Assembly: GCA_035493835.1 (NCBI GenBank)
Contig: DATJHO010000064.1
Coordinates: forward strand, 1-64,000
Origin: DASZTU01 sp035493835
GTDB taxonomy: Bacteria; Pseudomonadota; Alphaproteobacteria; Rhizobiales; Devosiaceae
Direction: 5' to 3'
DNA length: 64,000 nucleotides
Position 1 is the first letter of the stretch. Every line of letters starts with the position of its first letter. Both the position numbers and the translations under genes were made by a program. The notes below the pieces were generated by a model. It was not told the DNA's origin, ran no database searches, and worked only from the letters and a program-made list of their open reading frames with translations. Positions 33,991 through 42,352 of the stretch are shown in pieces.

Positions 33991-34626
33991 CTACAGGATT
34001 TCCCCGGCTGGCGGGCCGGCGTAAAATGGCCGATCCTCGGGCGGGGGCGCCGGCCGCTCCCAGTGGGTCAAGGTCACGTTCGCTGGCACGTCGATGAGTT
34101 CGATCCTGTCAGGCAACAGGCCCGCGGCAGCGAGCACGGTGCGCGGGTGCCCCGCCGCAAAGCACGGGCGGCCGCCGGGAATGATCGTGCTATTGGTCTC
34201 GCCGAGGGCGAAGCGATTAAAGATCTCCAGGAAGTAGCCAAAAACGCCGGTGCCCCCGGTCACCGCGATCGTGCCGGAAAGGATGCCGAAGCATCGGAGC
34301 GCTGCGCCAAGGCTGGCCCCCGCCGGGTTGAAGAAAATTGCTGCCGGATCCTCGGGATCAGGTGCCATGCCAGCGACGCTGCCAGTGAAGACCAGCCGGT
34401 TCCGGCCGGTGTTGGGATGCCGGCGGTGCGCCAGCCGTCCGAGCGCAATCAGCGCGCTACGGTCGAGCGATTGCTGGAACCGCTCCCATTCCTCATCGTT
34501 GCGCAGGCCGGACGGCATATTGCCCGCCGAATCCGCGATCATCCCGTCGGACGAGACGACGGCGTGGCCCTCGACTTCGATCCCTGCGGGAATGTCGGTG
34601 GGGGGCAATGGTGGCGGTGACGGCAT
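33991..34626 (-). CDS. Dihydrofolate-reductase/RibD-C-like protein of unknown role
   Basis: A 211-residue protein whose parts recall the DHFR/RibD C-terminal fold: VVSSDGMIADSAGNMPSGLRNDEEW (substrate/nucleotide entry), a central RNRLVFTGSVAGM and the glycine-rich TGGTGVFGYFLEIFNRF that matches the pyrophosphate-binding loop (GG..ly..fl). It is four bases upstream of coaBC, so probably co-transcribed. No catalytic assignment is possible; a pterin- or riboflavin-precursor reductase is only a guess. Confidence 0.7.
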   Translation of the reverse strand: MPSPPPLPPTDIPAGIEVEGHAVVSSDGMIADSAGNMPSGLRNDEEWERFQQSLDRSALIALGRLAHRRHPNTGRNRLVFTGSVAGMAPDPEDPAAIFFNPAGASLGAALRCFGILSGTIAVTGGTGVFGYFLEIFNRFALGETNSTIIPGGRPCFAAGHPRTVLAAAGLLPDRIELIDVPANVTLTHWERPAPPPEDRPFYAGPPAGEIL

Positions 34627-34792
34627 GACAAGGGCCTGTGCGAGAAAATTCGTTAACGGCTAGCATCTTTTTAAGGCCATTGCTTGGGCGGAACGGCATC
34701 GATGCGAAAAATTCCTCAGCCCCGGTTTACGCACGCCGCGATGTGAGCTATCTAGCGCCCGGTCCGGTGCGATTGTGCCGGCAGCGACGGAC

Positions 34793-34867
34793 GGGTGTGT
34801 AGCTCAGCGGGAGAGCATCGCCTTCACACGGCGGGGGTCACAGGTTCAATCCCTGTCACACCCACCA
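34793..34867 (+). tRNA. tRNA-Val (anticodon CAC), CCA encoded
   Basis: Complete cloverleaf with acceptor GGGTGTG/CACACCC, D arm GCTC...GAGC, anticodon stem TCGCC/GGCGG with loop TTCACAC giving CAC, T arm ACAGG-TTCAATC-CCTGT, then ACCA. It reads GUG. Apart from the acceptor tip and anticodon arm it equals the tRNA at 6960. Confidence 0.97.
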
Positions 34868-35040
34868 TCCGTTGCCCGGTTTCTTGTTTCTCCACGCATA
34901 TTTTGCGGCCGGTCGACTGCGGCGGGGGCCGGATGGCCCTGCCCACCGTCCCCGGTGTGGGTAGCCGGCTACTCAGGCCATGCAACCGGCAGTCGCCGTC
35001 CATCGTTAGGTGTAGGTAACCAGCTGATGGAGAATTCCAA

Positions 35041-35439
35041 ATGCGCATTCTTGCACTAACCACCGCGGCGGTTCTCGCCTTTGGCGCAGCTGTGCCGGCT
35101 ATCGCCGATGAAAGCGGAGCAGCGGCGGGCGGCGCCGCTGGGGCTGCGACAGGCGCTGCTGCTGGCCTGTTTATTGCCGGTCCGGTCGGCGCGGTGGTCG
35201 GGGGGATAGCGGGCGCCGGAGTCGGCGCCGGTGTATCGAGTTCCGCCCAGGACTATGCCCGCGCTCATCGCGAGGCCTCAGTTACTTACGAGGGCGACGT
35301 CCGCCCGGGCTACAGGATCGGACATGGCCTGCGCATGTATCCCATTCCCGAGGACCAGAATTATTCCTACGTCTACGTCAACGACCGCCCTGTCCTGATC
35401 GACAACGCCACCGGCACCGTCGTCTGGGTCGGAAACTGA
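35041..35439 (+). CDS. Exported glycine-zipper DUF1236 protein
   Basis: A 132-residue protein with a Sec signal (cleavage after AIA in VPAIADES). A Gly/Ala-rich stretch of small-residue repeats (about 26-65: GAAAGLFIAGPVGAVVGGIAGAG) looks like a glycine zipper able to enter or pack in a membrane. The C-terminal DUF1236 domain contains PIPEDQNYSYVYVNDRPVLI and the closing VVWVG. The family is common and multicopy in Hyphomicrobiales and has no settled function. A strong terminator follows. Confidence 0.85.
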   Translation: MRILALTTAAVLAFGAAVPAIADESGAAAGGAAGAATGAAAGLFIAGPVGAVVGGIAGAGVGAGVSSSAQDYARAHREASVTYEGDVRPGYRIGHGLRMYPIPEDQNYSYVYVNDRPVLIDNATGTVVWVGN

Positions 35440-35474
35440 CGCCGAGCCTCGAAACTGACGCCACTTTGAACCTG

Positions 35475-35503
35475 CCCCGGCCTCACGGTCGGGGCTTTTT
35501 TTT
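35475..35503 (+). terminator. Rho-independent terminator after the DUF1236 gene
   Basis: An 8-bp stem CCCCGGCC/GGTCGGGG (one G-T pair) with loop TCAC is followed by C and eight T residues. It begins 36 bp after the stop codon. Confidence 0.9.
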
Positions 35504-35560
35504 GCCGGGAACCAACTGGCGAAGGCCAAGTTCGCCCCCCGAGGGTGACAGGAGATAGCA

Positions 35561-35842
35561 ATGAAGATGAATAGATTGGTTGCCGTAGTCATTACGGCAG
35601 GAGCGCTCGGCATTGCGGCGCCCGTATTCGCTCAGGACACGAGCGCTGGGGGCTCCAACGGCGGCTCCTCGAGCCAAGGCAATGGCTCGAGCGGCGGCAA
35701 TGGCCAGAATTCCCTGTCTGGCAACCACAACCCCATCGGAAGCGCCGGTAACAACCCGAACGTCACCGACTGCACCGACGCAATGACCCGGGCTAACAAC
35801 CCGACGCTCTGCGCCGGGCAGCCCGGTTTGCCGCCCCAGTAA
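35561..35842 (+). CDS. Small secreted Gly/Ser/Asn-rich protein
   Basis: A 93-residue protein with a clear Sec signal (MKMNRLVAVVITAGALG..., cleavage after VFA in PVFAQDT). The mature part is low-complexity Gly/Ser/Asn (about 30-65), then a short segment with two Cys (VTDCTDAMTRANNPTLCAG) that could form a disulfide. The family is not recognised. GGAG lies six bases before the ATG. It has the terminator of the DUF1236 gene just upstream, so it has its own promoter. It may be a periplasmic or envelope-exposed protein. Confidence 0.7.
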   Translation: MKMNRLVAVVITAGALGIAAPVFAQDTSAGGSNGGSSSQGNGSSGGNGQNSLSGNHNPIGSAGNNPNVTDCTDAMTRANNPTLCAGQPGLPPQ

Positions 35843-35899
35843 TGTGAGACACCGGGCAGTCTGGCCTCGAGGCCTAGGGTGTTCGGCGCGCAATCGTCC

Positions 35900-35919
35900 G
35901 GTCCCGCTTCGGCGGGGCC
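35900..35919. terminator. Stable UUCG-loop hairpin between convergent genes
   Basis: GGTCCCGC and GCGGGGCC form an 8-bp stem (one G-T pair) closed by a C(TTCG)G tetraloop, 58 bp after the small secreted gene and before the tdh 3' end. No T-run follows, so termination is only likely. Confidence 0.45.
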
Positions 35920-36011
35920 GGGCCACCGGCTCAGAATAAGTTGCGCCGAGCCGGATCGGTCGCGCTGAAATTCAGCAAAATCGCGATGCTGTCGGCGACC
36001 GGCGGGCACCG

Positions 36012-37034
36012 CTACCAGTCGAGCACGATCTTGCCGGCTTCACCGGCAGCCGCTTCTTCGAACGCCCGAGCGTAATCGTCGGCCGGCTGGCGGCCGGTGA
36101 TTACCTTGCGGACGTCAAGACCGCTCTCCAGCATGGCTAGCATCTTGTGCCAGGTCTCGAACATTTCGCGGCCGTAGATTCCCTTCAGCGTGATCATGCG
36201 GAAGACGATCTTCCCCAGATCGAACGGAAAGGGGCGCGCCGGAATGCCGAGCAGCGCGATGCGGCCACCCATCACCATGTGGTCGATCATCTGGTCGAGC
36301 GCGGCCGGGGCGCCGCTCATTTCGAGGCCGACATCGAACCCCTCGCGCATGCCGAGCTTTTCCATCGCGGCGCGAAGGTCCTCGGTCGCAACGTTCACCG
36401 GCACCACATCGGCAACCTCGGTCGCGAGCGCCAGGCGCTTGGGGTTGACGTCGGTGATGACCACGTACCGCGCGCCGACATGGCGGGCAACCGCCGCACT
36501 CATGATGCCGATCGGCCCGGCGCCGGTAATGAGCACGTCCTCGCCAACGATGTCGAAGGAGAGCGCTGTATGGACGGCGTTGCCGAGCGGATCGAGGATG
36601 GCGCCAATCTCATCATCGACGCTGTCGGGCAGCGGCACGATGTTGAACGCCGGTATCTTGGCATATTCGGCAAAGGCCCCGGGAAGGTTTACCCCGATGC
36701 CCTTGGTGTCGGGGTCGAGGTGATATTTTCCGGCGCGGGAAGCGCGGCTCTTCTGGCCCACGACGTGCCCTTCGCCGGAGACGCGCTGCCCGATGGCAAG
36801 GTTTTTCACATTGCTGCCGAGCGCCGCGATCTCGCCGGCATATTCGTGGCCGGTGATCATCGGCACGGGGATGGTTCTCGCCGCCCATTCGTCCCAGTTG
36901 TAGATGTGGACGTCGGTGCCGCAGATGCCGGTCTTGTGGATCTTGACCAGCACGTCATCCGGCCCGATCTCGGGCACCGGCCGCTCCTCCATCCAGATGC
37001 CGCGTTCGGCCCGGGCCTTAACAAGCGCCTTCAT
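36012..37034 (-). CDS. tdh: L-threonine 3-dehydrogenase
   Basis: A 340-residue zinc-dependent medium-chain dehydrogenase oxidising threonine to 2-amino-3-ketobutyrate with NAD+. The catalytic zinc site includes ICGTDVHIYNWDEW and GHEYAG. The dinucleotide fold has GAGPIGIMSAAVARHVGA. Length matches the E. coli enzyme (341). It lies one base after kbl on the same strand, so both steps of threonine to glycine conversion are made from one transcript. Confidence 0.95.
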   Translation of the reverse strand: MKALVKARAERGIWMEERPVPEIGPDDVLVKIHKTGICGTDVHIYNWDEWAARTIPVPMITGHEYAGEIAALGSNVKNLAIGQRVSGEGHVVGQKSRASRAGKYHLDPDTKGIGVNLPGAFAEYAKIPAFNIVPLPDSVDDEIGAILDPLGNAVHTALSFDIVGEDVLITGAGPIGIMSAAVARHVGARYVVITDVNPKRLALATEVADVVPVNVATEDLRAAMEKLGMREGFDVGLEMSGAPAALDQMIDHMVMGGRIALLGIPARPFPFDLGKIVFRMITLKGIYGREMFETWHKMLAMLESGLDVRKVITGRQPADDYARAFEEAAAGEAGKIVLDW

Positions 37035-37035
37035 C

Positions 37036-38238
37036 TCAGATCACTCCCAACTGCTTGCCTGCGTCTTTGAACGCATCGATAGCCGTGGTGATGTCGGCAT
37101 CATCGAGGCCGGCCGACATTTGCGTGCGGATGCGCGCCTTACCCTTGGGTACCACGGGAAAAAAGAACCCGGCGACATAGACGCCGCGTTCGCCGAGCGC
37201 CTTGGCCATCTCCTGCGCCAGCACCGCCTCGCCCAGCATCACCGGAATGATCGGCGTTTCGCCCGGGAGCAGGTTGAAGCCGGCACCCGCAAGCCCGTCG
37301 CGAAAACGGCGCGTATGGTGCATCAGCCTTGCCCTGAGATGGTCGGCCTCTTCTGCGATTTCGATTGCCTTGAGCGATCCGGCGACGACCGCCGGGGCGA
37401 GACTGTTAGAGAAGAGATAGGGGCGGGCGCGCTGCCGCAGCATATCGATGATCGGCTGGGCCGCGGCCACGAAGCCGCCCATGGCGCCGCCAAGCGTTTT
37501 CCCGAAGGTGCCGGTCACAATGTCGACGCCATCGCCCACGCCGGTCAGAGCGGGCGTGCCGCGGCCCTTTTCGCCCAGATGCCCGGTGGCGTGGCAATCA
37601 TCGACGGCGACGATCGCGCCATAACGCTCGGCCAGCGCGCAGATATCCTTGAGATTGGCCACGTGCCCATCCATCGAGAACACGCCATCGGTCGCAATCA
37701 GCTTGAAGCGCTTGCCGTCGGCCTCGGCCTGCTTGAGCTGCGCCTCGAGGTCGTTCATGTCGCTTTGGGCGTAGCGGTAGCGCGCCGCCTTGCTGAGCCG
37801 GATGCCGTCGATCAGCGAGGCGTGGTTGAGGGCATCGGAGATGATGGCGTCCTCCGGCCCCAGCAGGGCCTCGAACAGCCCGCCATTGGCATCGAAACAG
37901 GCGGCAAAGAGGACGGCGTCGTCCTTGCCGAGATAGCTGGCGACGGCCCGCTCGAGTTCGCGGTGCAGCGTCTGCTGGCCGCAGATGAAGCGGACGGAGG
38001 CCATGCCGAACCCGTACTGGTCGAGCGCGGCAGCGGCAGCGGAGCGGATTTCGGCATTGTTGGCGAGGCCAAGATAGTTGTTGGCGCACAGGTTGATCAT
38101 GCGGCGCTCGCCCTGCTCGGTGCGGACGCCGATCCTGCCGCCTTGCGGGCCTGTGATCTCGCGCTCGCGCTTATAGAGCCCGCTCCGCTCGATCTCGCCG
38201 AGCATGTCCCCCAAATGGCTCAAGAACTCCGCATTCAT
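37036..38238 (-). CDS. kbl: 2-amino-3-ketobutyrate CoA ligase (glycine C-acetyltransferase)
   Basis: A 400-residue PLP enzyme splitting 2-amino-3-ketobutyrate with CoA into glycine and acetyl-CoA. Alpha-oxoamine synthase features are NNYLGLA, FDANGGLFEALL, VDDCHATGHLG and the PLP-lysine motif TFGKTLGGAMGG. The ATG at 38238 is five bases after GGAGGAGG; the frame continues upstream to 38352, but that part is repeat-like. It is co-transcribed with tdh. Confidence 0.95.
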   Translation of the reverse strand: MNAEFLSHLGDMLGEIERSGLYKREREITGPQGGRIGVRTEQGERRMINLCANNYLGLANNAEIRSAAAAALDQYGFGMASVRFICGQQTLHRELERAVASYLGKDDAVLFAACFDANGGLFEALLGPEDAIISDALNHASLIDGIRLSKAARYRYAQSDMNDLEAQLKQAEADGKRFKLIATDGVFSMDGHVANLKDICALAERYGAIVAVDDCHATGHLGEKGRGTPALTGVGDGVDIVTGTFGKTLGGAMGGFVAAAQPIIDMLRQRARPYLFSNSLAPAVVAGSLKAIEIAEEADHLRARLMHHTRRFRDGLAGAGFNLLPGETPIIPVMLGEAVLAQEMAKALGERGVYVAGFFFPVVPKGKARIRTQMSAGLDDADITTAIDAFKDAGKQLGVI

Positions 38239-38339
38239 CGCAACCTCCTCCCGTTGGAAACAAACCCTAACATGGAAGCTGGGTTTGGGACCAAGGCCCC
38301 TCACGAGGTGTTGGGAGAGGCAAGACCCAGATCGCGGCC

Positions 38340-38446
38340 AAGGCCCCCTCACCCCGTCCTACTGGACGGACCTCTCCCCCAAGGGAGAGGAAGGCGAGGC
38401 CGTGCCACAGAGCCTCTCTTGGGAGAGGGTAGAGTGAGGGGGCCTT
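38340..38446. repeat. Inverted repeat upstream of kbl
   Basis: Perfect 13-bp arms AAGGCCCCCTCAC (38340-38352) and GTGAGGGGGCCTT (38434-38446) enclose two smaller hairpins (CCTCTCCCCCAAGGGAGAGG and CCTCTCTTGGGAGAGG). It lies between the kbl 5' end and the 3' end of the MFS gene, so it may end the MFS transcript's neighbour or be a mobile palindromic unit. Confidence 0.7.
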
Positions 38447-38474
38447 CACCACGAGCGCCCCCAAAACCCAGCCC

Positions 38475-39920
38475 CTACGCCGCTTTCCGCCGCTCATGCC
38501 CGCTCACCTGCTTGCCATCCTCGGGCTTGAGCAGCAGGAACCCCGGCACCGAAAGCAGCGGAATGAGCCCCGAAATCAGAAACACCAGGTGAAAACGCTC
38601 GGGCGTCAGCGCGCCACCATCCTGGGAGACGAGTCCCAGCAGCATGGCGGCGATGGAGACGCCAAGACTGACGCTCAACTGCTGCAGCACCCCGCCCACG
38701 CTCGTCGCCTTGCTGAGCATGCTGGAGTTGATCTCCGAATAGGACAGCGTGTTCGAGGTCATGAACTGCGTGCCGCGCGCCAGGCCGAAGATGAAGACAT
38801 AGACGATGATCAGCCAGTGCGGGGTCGTGGGGTTGATCAGCGAAAAGCCGGCGAGAATGATGGCGCCGGCCACTGCGCTCCAGGTCAGCAGGCGGTCGAA
38901 GCCGAACAGGCGCAGCGAGCGGCTCGACAGCGGGCGCAACGCGAGCGCGCTCAGCGCGCTGGCGAAGGTCAGCGACCCCGAAAGGATAGGGCTGAAGCCA
39001 AAACCCACCTGCAGCATCAGCGGCAGCAGGAAAGGCGTGCCGTTGAGCCCGATGCGGCAGAGCCCACCCGCCACTGTCCCGACGCGGAAGCAGCGATCGC
39101 GGAACAGCGAAAAATCCACCGCCGGCGCGGTCGCCCGCCGCGCGTAAAAGAAGAAGGCGACGAGCAGCGCGAGCGCCAGCGCAATCACCGCGACGATGGC
39201 GGCAACCGGAATGGTCGGGCGCCCCACATTCTCGATCCCGTATTCGAGCACGCAAAAGCCGATACCGACCATGAGGAAACCAGGGAAATCGAATTTCACC
39301 GCCCCGTCGCCCTTGGTGTTCTCGATGAAACGCAGCGCCATCGCCATGCCGATGAGGCCGAACGGCACATTGACGTAAAAGATCCAGCGCCAGGAAAGAT
39401 AGGTGGTGAGAAAGCCGCCCAGCACCGGCCCGATCAGCGGCCCGACGATTGCCGGCAGCGTCATATAGGTCATGGCGGTGACGAGCTGGCTGCGCGGAAA
39501 GCTGCGGATCAGGATCAGGCGGCCGACCGGGGTCATCATCGCGCCCCCGATGCCCTGCAGGGCGCGGGTTGCGATCAGCATCGGAAAATTGACGGCGACC
39601 CCACAAAGCACCGAGCCGATCGTAAACACCAGCAGCGCCAGCGCGAAGACGCGACCCGCCCCGTGGCGGTCAGCGAACCAGCCGCTCACCGGAATGAACA
39701 TCGCCAGCGCCAGCACATAGGTGGTGACCGCCAAATTCATGCTGAGCGGGGTGGTGGCGAGGCTCCTGGCCATATCCGGCACGGCCGTGACGATGATCGT
39801 CTGGTCGAGCTGCTCCATCAGGAAGGCGACGGCAACGATCGCGGGAATGATGAGGCGCAGACGAGGATTACGTTCGGTGACGAAGGCCGGCGCCTCCACC
39901 ACGCTTTCCGGGGACGACAT
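38475..39920 (-). CDS. MFS drug-efflux transporter, DHA2 (EmrB/QacA-like) family
   Basis: A 481-residue inner-membrane antiporter with about 14 hydrophobic segments. The first TM contains LDQTIIVTAVPDMARSL, equivalent to the DHA2 motif LDxTIVNVALP, and the loop 2-3 motif is GWFADRHGAGRVF. An extrusion-type motif C appears as PAIVGPLIGPVLGGFL in TM5. No EmrA-like partner or regulator adjoins it, so the substrate is unknown. The ATG at 39920 has only AAGG eleven bases upstream; the extra upstream frame overlaps repeats. Confidence 0.88.
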   Translation of the reverse strand: MSSPESVVEAPAFVTERNPRLRLIIPAIVAVAFLMEQLDQTIIVTAVPDMARSLATTPLSMNLAVTTYVLALAMFIPVSGWFADRHGAGRVFALALLVFTIGSVLCGVAVNFPMLIATRALQGIGGAMMTPVGRLILIRSFPRSQLVTAMTYMTLPAIVGPLIGPVLGGFLTTYLSWRWIFYVNVPFGLIGMAMALRFIENTKGDGAVKFDFPGFLMVGIGFCVLEYGIENVGRPTIPVAAIVAVIALALALLVAFFFYARRATAPAVDFSLFRDRCFRVGTVAGGLCRIGLNGTPFLLPLMLQVGFGFSPILSGSLTFASALSALALRPLSSRSLRLFGFDRLLTWSAVAGAIILAGFSLINPTTPHWLIIVYVFIFGLARGTQFMTSNTLSYSEINSSMLSKATSVGGVLQQLSVSLGVSIAAMLLGLVSQDGGALTPERFHLVFLISGLIPLLSVPGFLLLKPEDGKQVSGHERRKAA

Positions 39921-40050
39921 TTGGCAAGTAACCTTTTCGCGGAGGAGCGCCGCTGTCGTCGATATCTGCCGCTCCGCCTTAAGCGTCAAACAGAAAGTGG
40001 CAAAATCGGGGTGGCAATTTGCGGCCGATGCCCGGAACGGGCCTGGCGGC

Positions 40051-40163
40051 AACAACCCCCACCCAGCTGCCGCCACCCTCCCCTCAAGGGGGAGGGACGA
40101 TGGGCCGGCGGCCCCTTCGTCTCCCTCCCCCTTGAGGGGAGGGATCAAGGGTGGGGGTTGTTG
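40051..40163. repeat. Intergenic palindromic repeat, family B
   Basis: Ends AACAACCCCCACCC and GGGTGGGGGTTGTT are inverted, with internal hairpin units CTCCCCTCAAGGGGGAG and CTCCCCCTTGAGGGGAG. The same design recurs at 42938-43053 and 57028-57139. Confidence 0.75.
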
Positions 40164-40207
40164 TCCGCAGCGCTGCACCTGGCCACGGCAAGCGCCGACA
40201 TTTTGCC

Positions 40208-41173
40208 CTACCCCGACGGGTTCGTGATGAACGCGTCGAACGCTGCCAGTACCTGTTCGCGGATGGTATTGGCTTCCATGAACAGTTCATGCCGCGCCGC
40301 GGGGATGACGATATGCCGGCCGGTGCGCATCCTGAGCCCGAGCTGTTCGGTCGCGGAGGTTGAAACCACCTCGTCGCGGGCTGCCGCCAGCATCAGCACC
40401 GGCGCCTTGACGGTCGTGGGAAAATCGTCGCCGGTGGCGATCGCCATGGCCCGCATCGCCGCTGCCGACCAGCGGATGGTGGGCGAACTGATGGTCAGGG
40501 CCGGCCGTGCCTTCAGCACCTCGACCGAGCGCATGTAGCGGGTGCGGTCCGAGGTCAGCGGATTGCCGCCAAACGTCCGCTCCGACGGCGCCCGGTCGCT
40601 TTTGCGCGCCACCGGCACCTTGCCCAGGCCCAAAAAGCTCAGCGTCTCGCACAGACGCGCCATGCCGGCCATGCTGAACGGCTGCCGGTCGAGCGCCACC
40701 ATCGGCGCTGATACGAGGATGCGCTCGAACATCAAGCGGTCGCGCCCGGCCGCAAACAGCGATACCAGCCCGCCCATGGAGTGGCCGACGAGATAGAAAG
40801 GCGGGGGGCAGTCGGGCAGCAGGATCTCCCCGTGAAAATCCGAAAGGTCGGTCCAGTAGTCGTCAAAGCTTTCGACGAACCCGAGCCGCGGATTGCCCAT
40901 CAGCCGGTCCGATCCCCCCTGCCCGCGCCAATCGAACGTCGCCACCTGAAAGCCGCGGCGTTGAAAATCGGCGATGGTCTCGAAGTACTTTTCGATGAAC
41001 TCGGTCCGCCCCTGCACGAGGCAAATCGTGCCCCTGTGCGCCCCGTCCGTACGCGGAAACAGGGCATAGCGCAGGCGCACTTTGTCGCTGGTGACGAAGA
41101 AGCCGGCCTGCGCCCCTTCCGGCACCGGATTGGACGGCACGTTGACCAGCGACGGTTCGGCGGATTCGTTCAT
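40208..41173 (-). CDS. Alpha/beta hydrolase, lysophospholipase (PldB/monoacylglycerol lipase)-like
   Basis: A 321-residue serine hydrolase without a signal peptide. Nucleophile elbow GHSMGG (near residue 135), oxyanion-region LVQGRTEFIEKY, FDWRGQGGSDR, then a late Asp (LAAARDEVVS) and His (AARHELFME) complete the triad. The sequence style is that of lysophospholipase L2 and monoacylglycerol lipases; the real lipid is unknown. The ATG follows GGGGGA by six bases. Confidence 0.85.
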   Translation of the reverse strand: MNESAEPSLVNVPSNPVPEGAQAGFFVTSDKVRLRYALFPRTDGAHRGTICLVQGRTEFIEKYFETIADFQRRGFQVATFDWRGQGGSDRLMGNPRLGFVESFDDYWTDLSDFHGEILLPDCPPPFYLVGHSMGGLVSLFAAGRDRLMFERILVSAPMVALDRQPFSMAGMARLCETLSFLGLGKVPVARKSDRAPSERTFGGNPLTSDRTRYMRSVEVLKARPALTISSPTIRWSAAAMRAMAIATGDDFPTTVKAPVLMLAAARDEVVSTSATEQLGLRMRTGRHIVIPAARHELFMEANTIREQVLAAFDAFITNPSG

Positions 41174-41476
41174 GACGGTTCCCCCTCTTCCCACCAGCCA
41201 TAGAATCGCCGGCGCGCCGCGGCAATGGCCAATGAGGCCCCGTCCAAAACAGGAAAGCCAGCCTCCGTTCGGAGCGCTGGCTTCGCTGCGATGCCGCCGC
41301 GCGGGGGGCGGATAACGGCGGCACTGGCTGTGCATCCCGTTGACGCGATCAGACGCAACGCACGTTCTCCTTTTAGGAGCCTCCTCCTGAACCCCGCCCG
41401 AGCACGCCGTTCAGCCTCCGTTCATCGGCAGGCGGGGCTTGAAGCGTCTGTTTTGGCACCTAAGTAGAAGACGTTC
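41174..41476. other. Intergenic region upstream of the ROSE element
   Basis: About 300 bp between the hydrolase start and the hsp20 leader. It must hold both divergent promoters. I did not find a convincing -35/-10 pair. CTCCTTTTAGGAG at 41366-41378 (CTCCT-TTT-AGGAG) is a small palindrome. Confidence 0.4.
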
Positions 41477-41576
41477 GCCGGATGATCCGGGGACCGGTGC
41501 CCGAGCTGTCGCATTCGCCTTTGGAAGGGAATGCCCAGGGGTGCCGCACCACACGTTGCTTTACGGAGAATGTGAC
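41477..41576 (+). promoter_or_regulatory. ROSE-type RNA thermometer in the hsp20 5' leader
   Basis: The last 100 nt before the start fold as a chain of hairpins: CCGGA/TCCGG (41478-41490), GCATTC/GAATGC (41511-41534), GGTG/CACC (41540-41550) and a last one in which TTGCT (41556-41560) faces the Shine-Dalgarno GGAGAA (41565-41570) with a bulged G. The U(U/C)GCU element opposite the ribosome site is the hallmark of ROSE elements in rhizobial small heat-shock genes. Heat would melt it and allow translation. Confidence 0.75.
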
Positions 41577-42038
41577 ATGCAGACCGTCGATTTCACCCCC
41601 TTCTATCGTTCCACCGTCGGCTTCGACCGGCTGTTCTCGCGCCTGGACGGCATCGTCGGCCAGGAGCCCAAGACCTACCCGCCCTACAATATCGAGAAGC
41701 TGGGCGATAACGCCTATCGCATCTCGATCGCGGTCGCCGGCTTTGGCTCCGACGAGATCGGTATTGAGGCCAAGGAAAACAGCCTCACCGTCAAGGGCGC
41801 CAAGGCGCCGGAGACCGATGAAAAGGCCCGCCAGTTCCTTCATCGCGGCATCGCCGAGCGCGCCTTCGAGCTGCGCTTCCAGCTGGCCGAATATGTCGAA
41901 GTGAGTGGCGCCAACCTCGAGAACGGCCTTCTCCACATCGAGCTGAAGCGCGAACTGCCCGAGAGCAAGAAGGCCCGGACCATCGCCATCAACGGCGCGG
42001 CCAAGACCCAAAGCATCGAGGACAAGACCGTCAACTGA
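41577..42038 (+). CDS. Small heat-shock protein of the Hsp20/IbpA family
   Basis: A 153-residue ATP-independent chaperone with a central alpha-crystallin domain (about residues 35-130), N-terminal FDRLFSRLDG and the A-R-x-F-x-L core AERAFELRFQLAEYVEV followed by LENGLLHIELKRELPE. It lacks an obvious C-terminal I-x-I/V after LPE other than TIAI. It is probably translated only at high temperature through the ROSE leader. GGAG lies eight bases before the ATG. Confidence 0.92.
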   Translation: MQTVDFTPFYRSTVGFDRLFSRLDGIVGQEPKTYPPYNIEKLGDNAYRISIAVAGFGSDEIGIEAKENSLTVKGAKAPETDEKARQFLHRGIAERAFELRFQLAEYVEVSGANLENGLLHIELKRELPESKKARTIAINGAAKTQSIEDKTVN

Positions 42039-42111
42039 TCCGGTTTCGGAGCTTTGCTGTTGGGGCGCGGAGGGAAACTTCCGCGCCTTTTGCTTTGCGC
42101 CTGCCCCTCCG

Positions 42112-42188
42112 GCGCTCATGGTCAGCCTGTCGAACCACCAGGGCTCTGCACCGGGCCCGGCCTCGTCCTTCGACAAGCTCAGGAGGTC
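42112..42188. repeat. Intergenic palindromic repeat, family C
   Basis: Two inverted units with the TTCGACAAGCTCAGGA / TGTCGAACCACC signature. Related copies at 52151-52233 and 62566-62600. Confidence 0.7.
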
Positions 42189-42248
42189 GCGAACGCTTGG
42201 GCGAGGGCTGTCGGCGCGGCGTCGGCATTTGCTCGCCTTCCTCCCCAC

Positions 42249-42352
42249 ATCGTCATCCCCGGGCTTGACCCGGGGACCCATTCAGCTTCCCCCATACCTC
42301 AGGCGGACCTGGCGAGGCATCATGGGTGGCCGGGTCAAGCCAGGTGGCCGGC
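42249..42352. repeat. GTCATCCCCGGG-type palindromic element overlapping the iminopeptidase remnant
   Basis: One end has CCCCGGG-CTTGA-CCCGGGG (42257-42275) inside GTCATCCCCGGGCTTGACCC; the other end carries the matching TGGCCGGGTCAAGCCAGG (about 42330-42348). The element forms the end of the truncated iminopeptidase frame. Confidence 0.6.

Noticed and set aside
38496..40538. 680-codon plus-strand frame opposite the MFS transporter
   Set aside because: Charged Gln/Arg/His/Asp-rich translation typical of the complement of a membrane-protein gene; also runs through a repeat.
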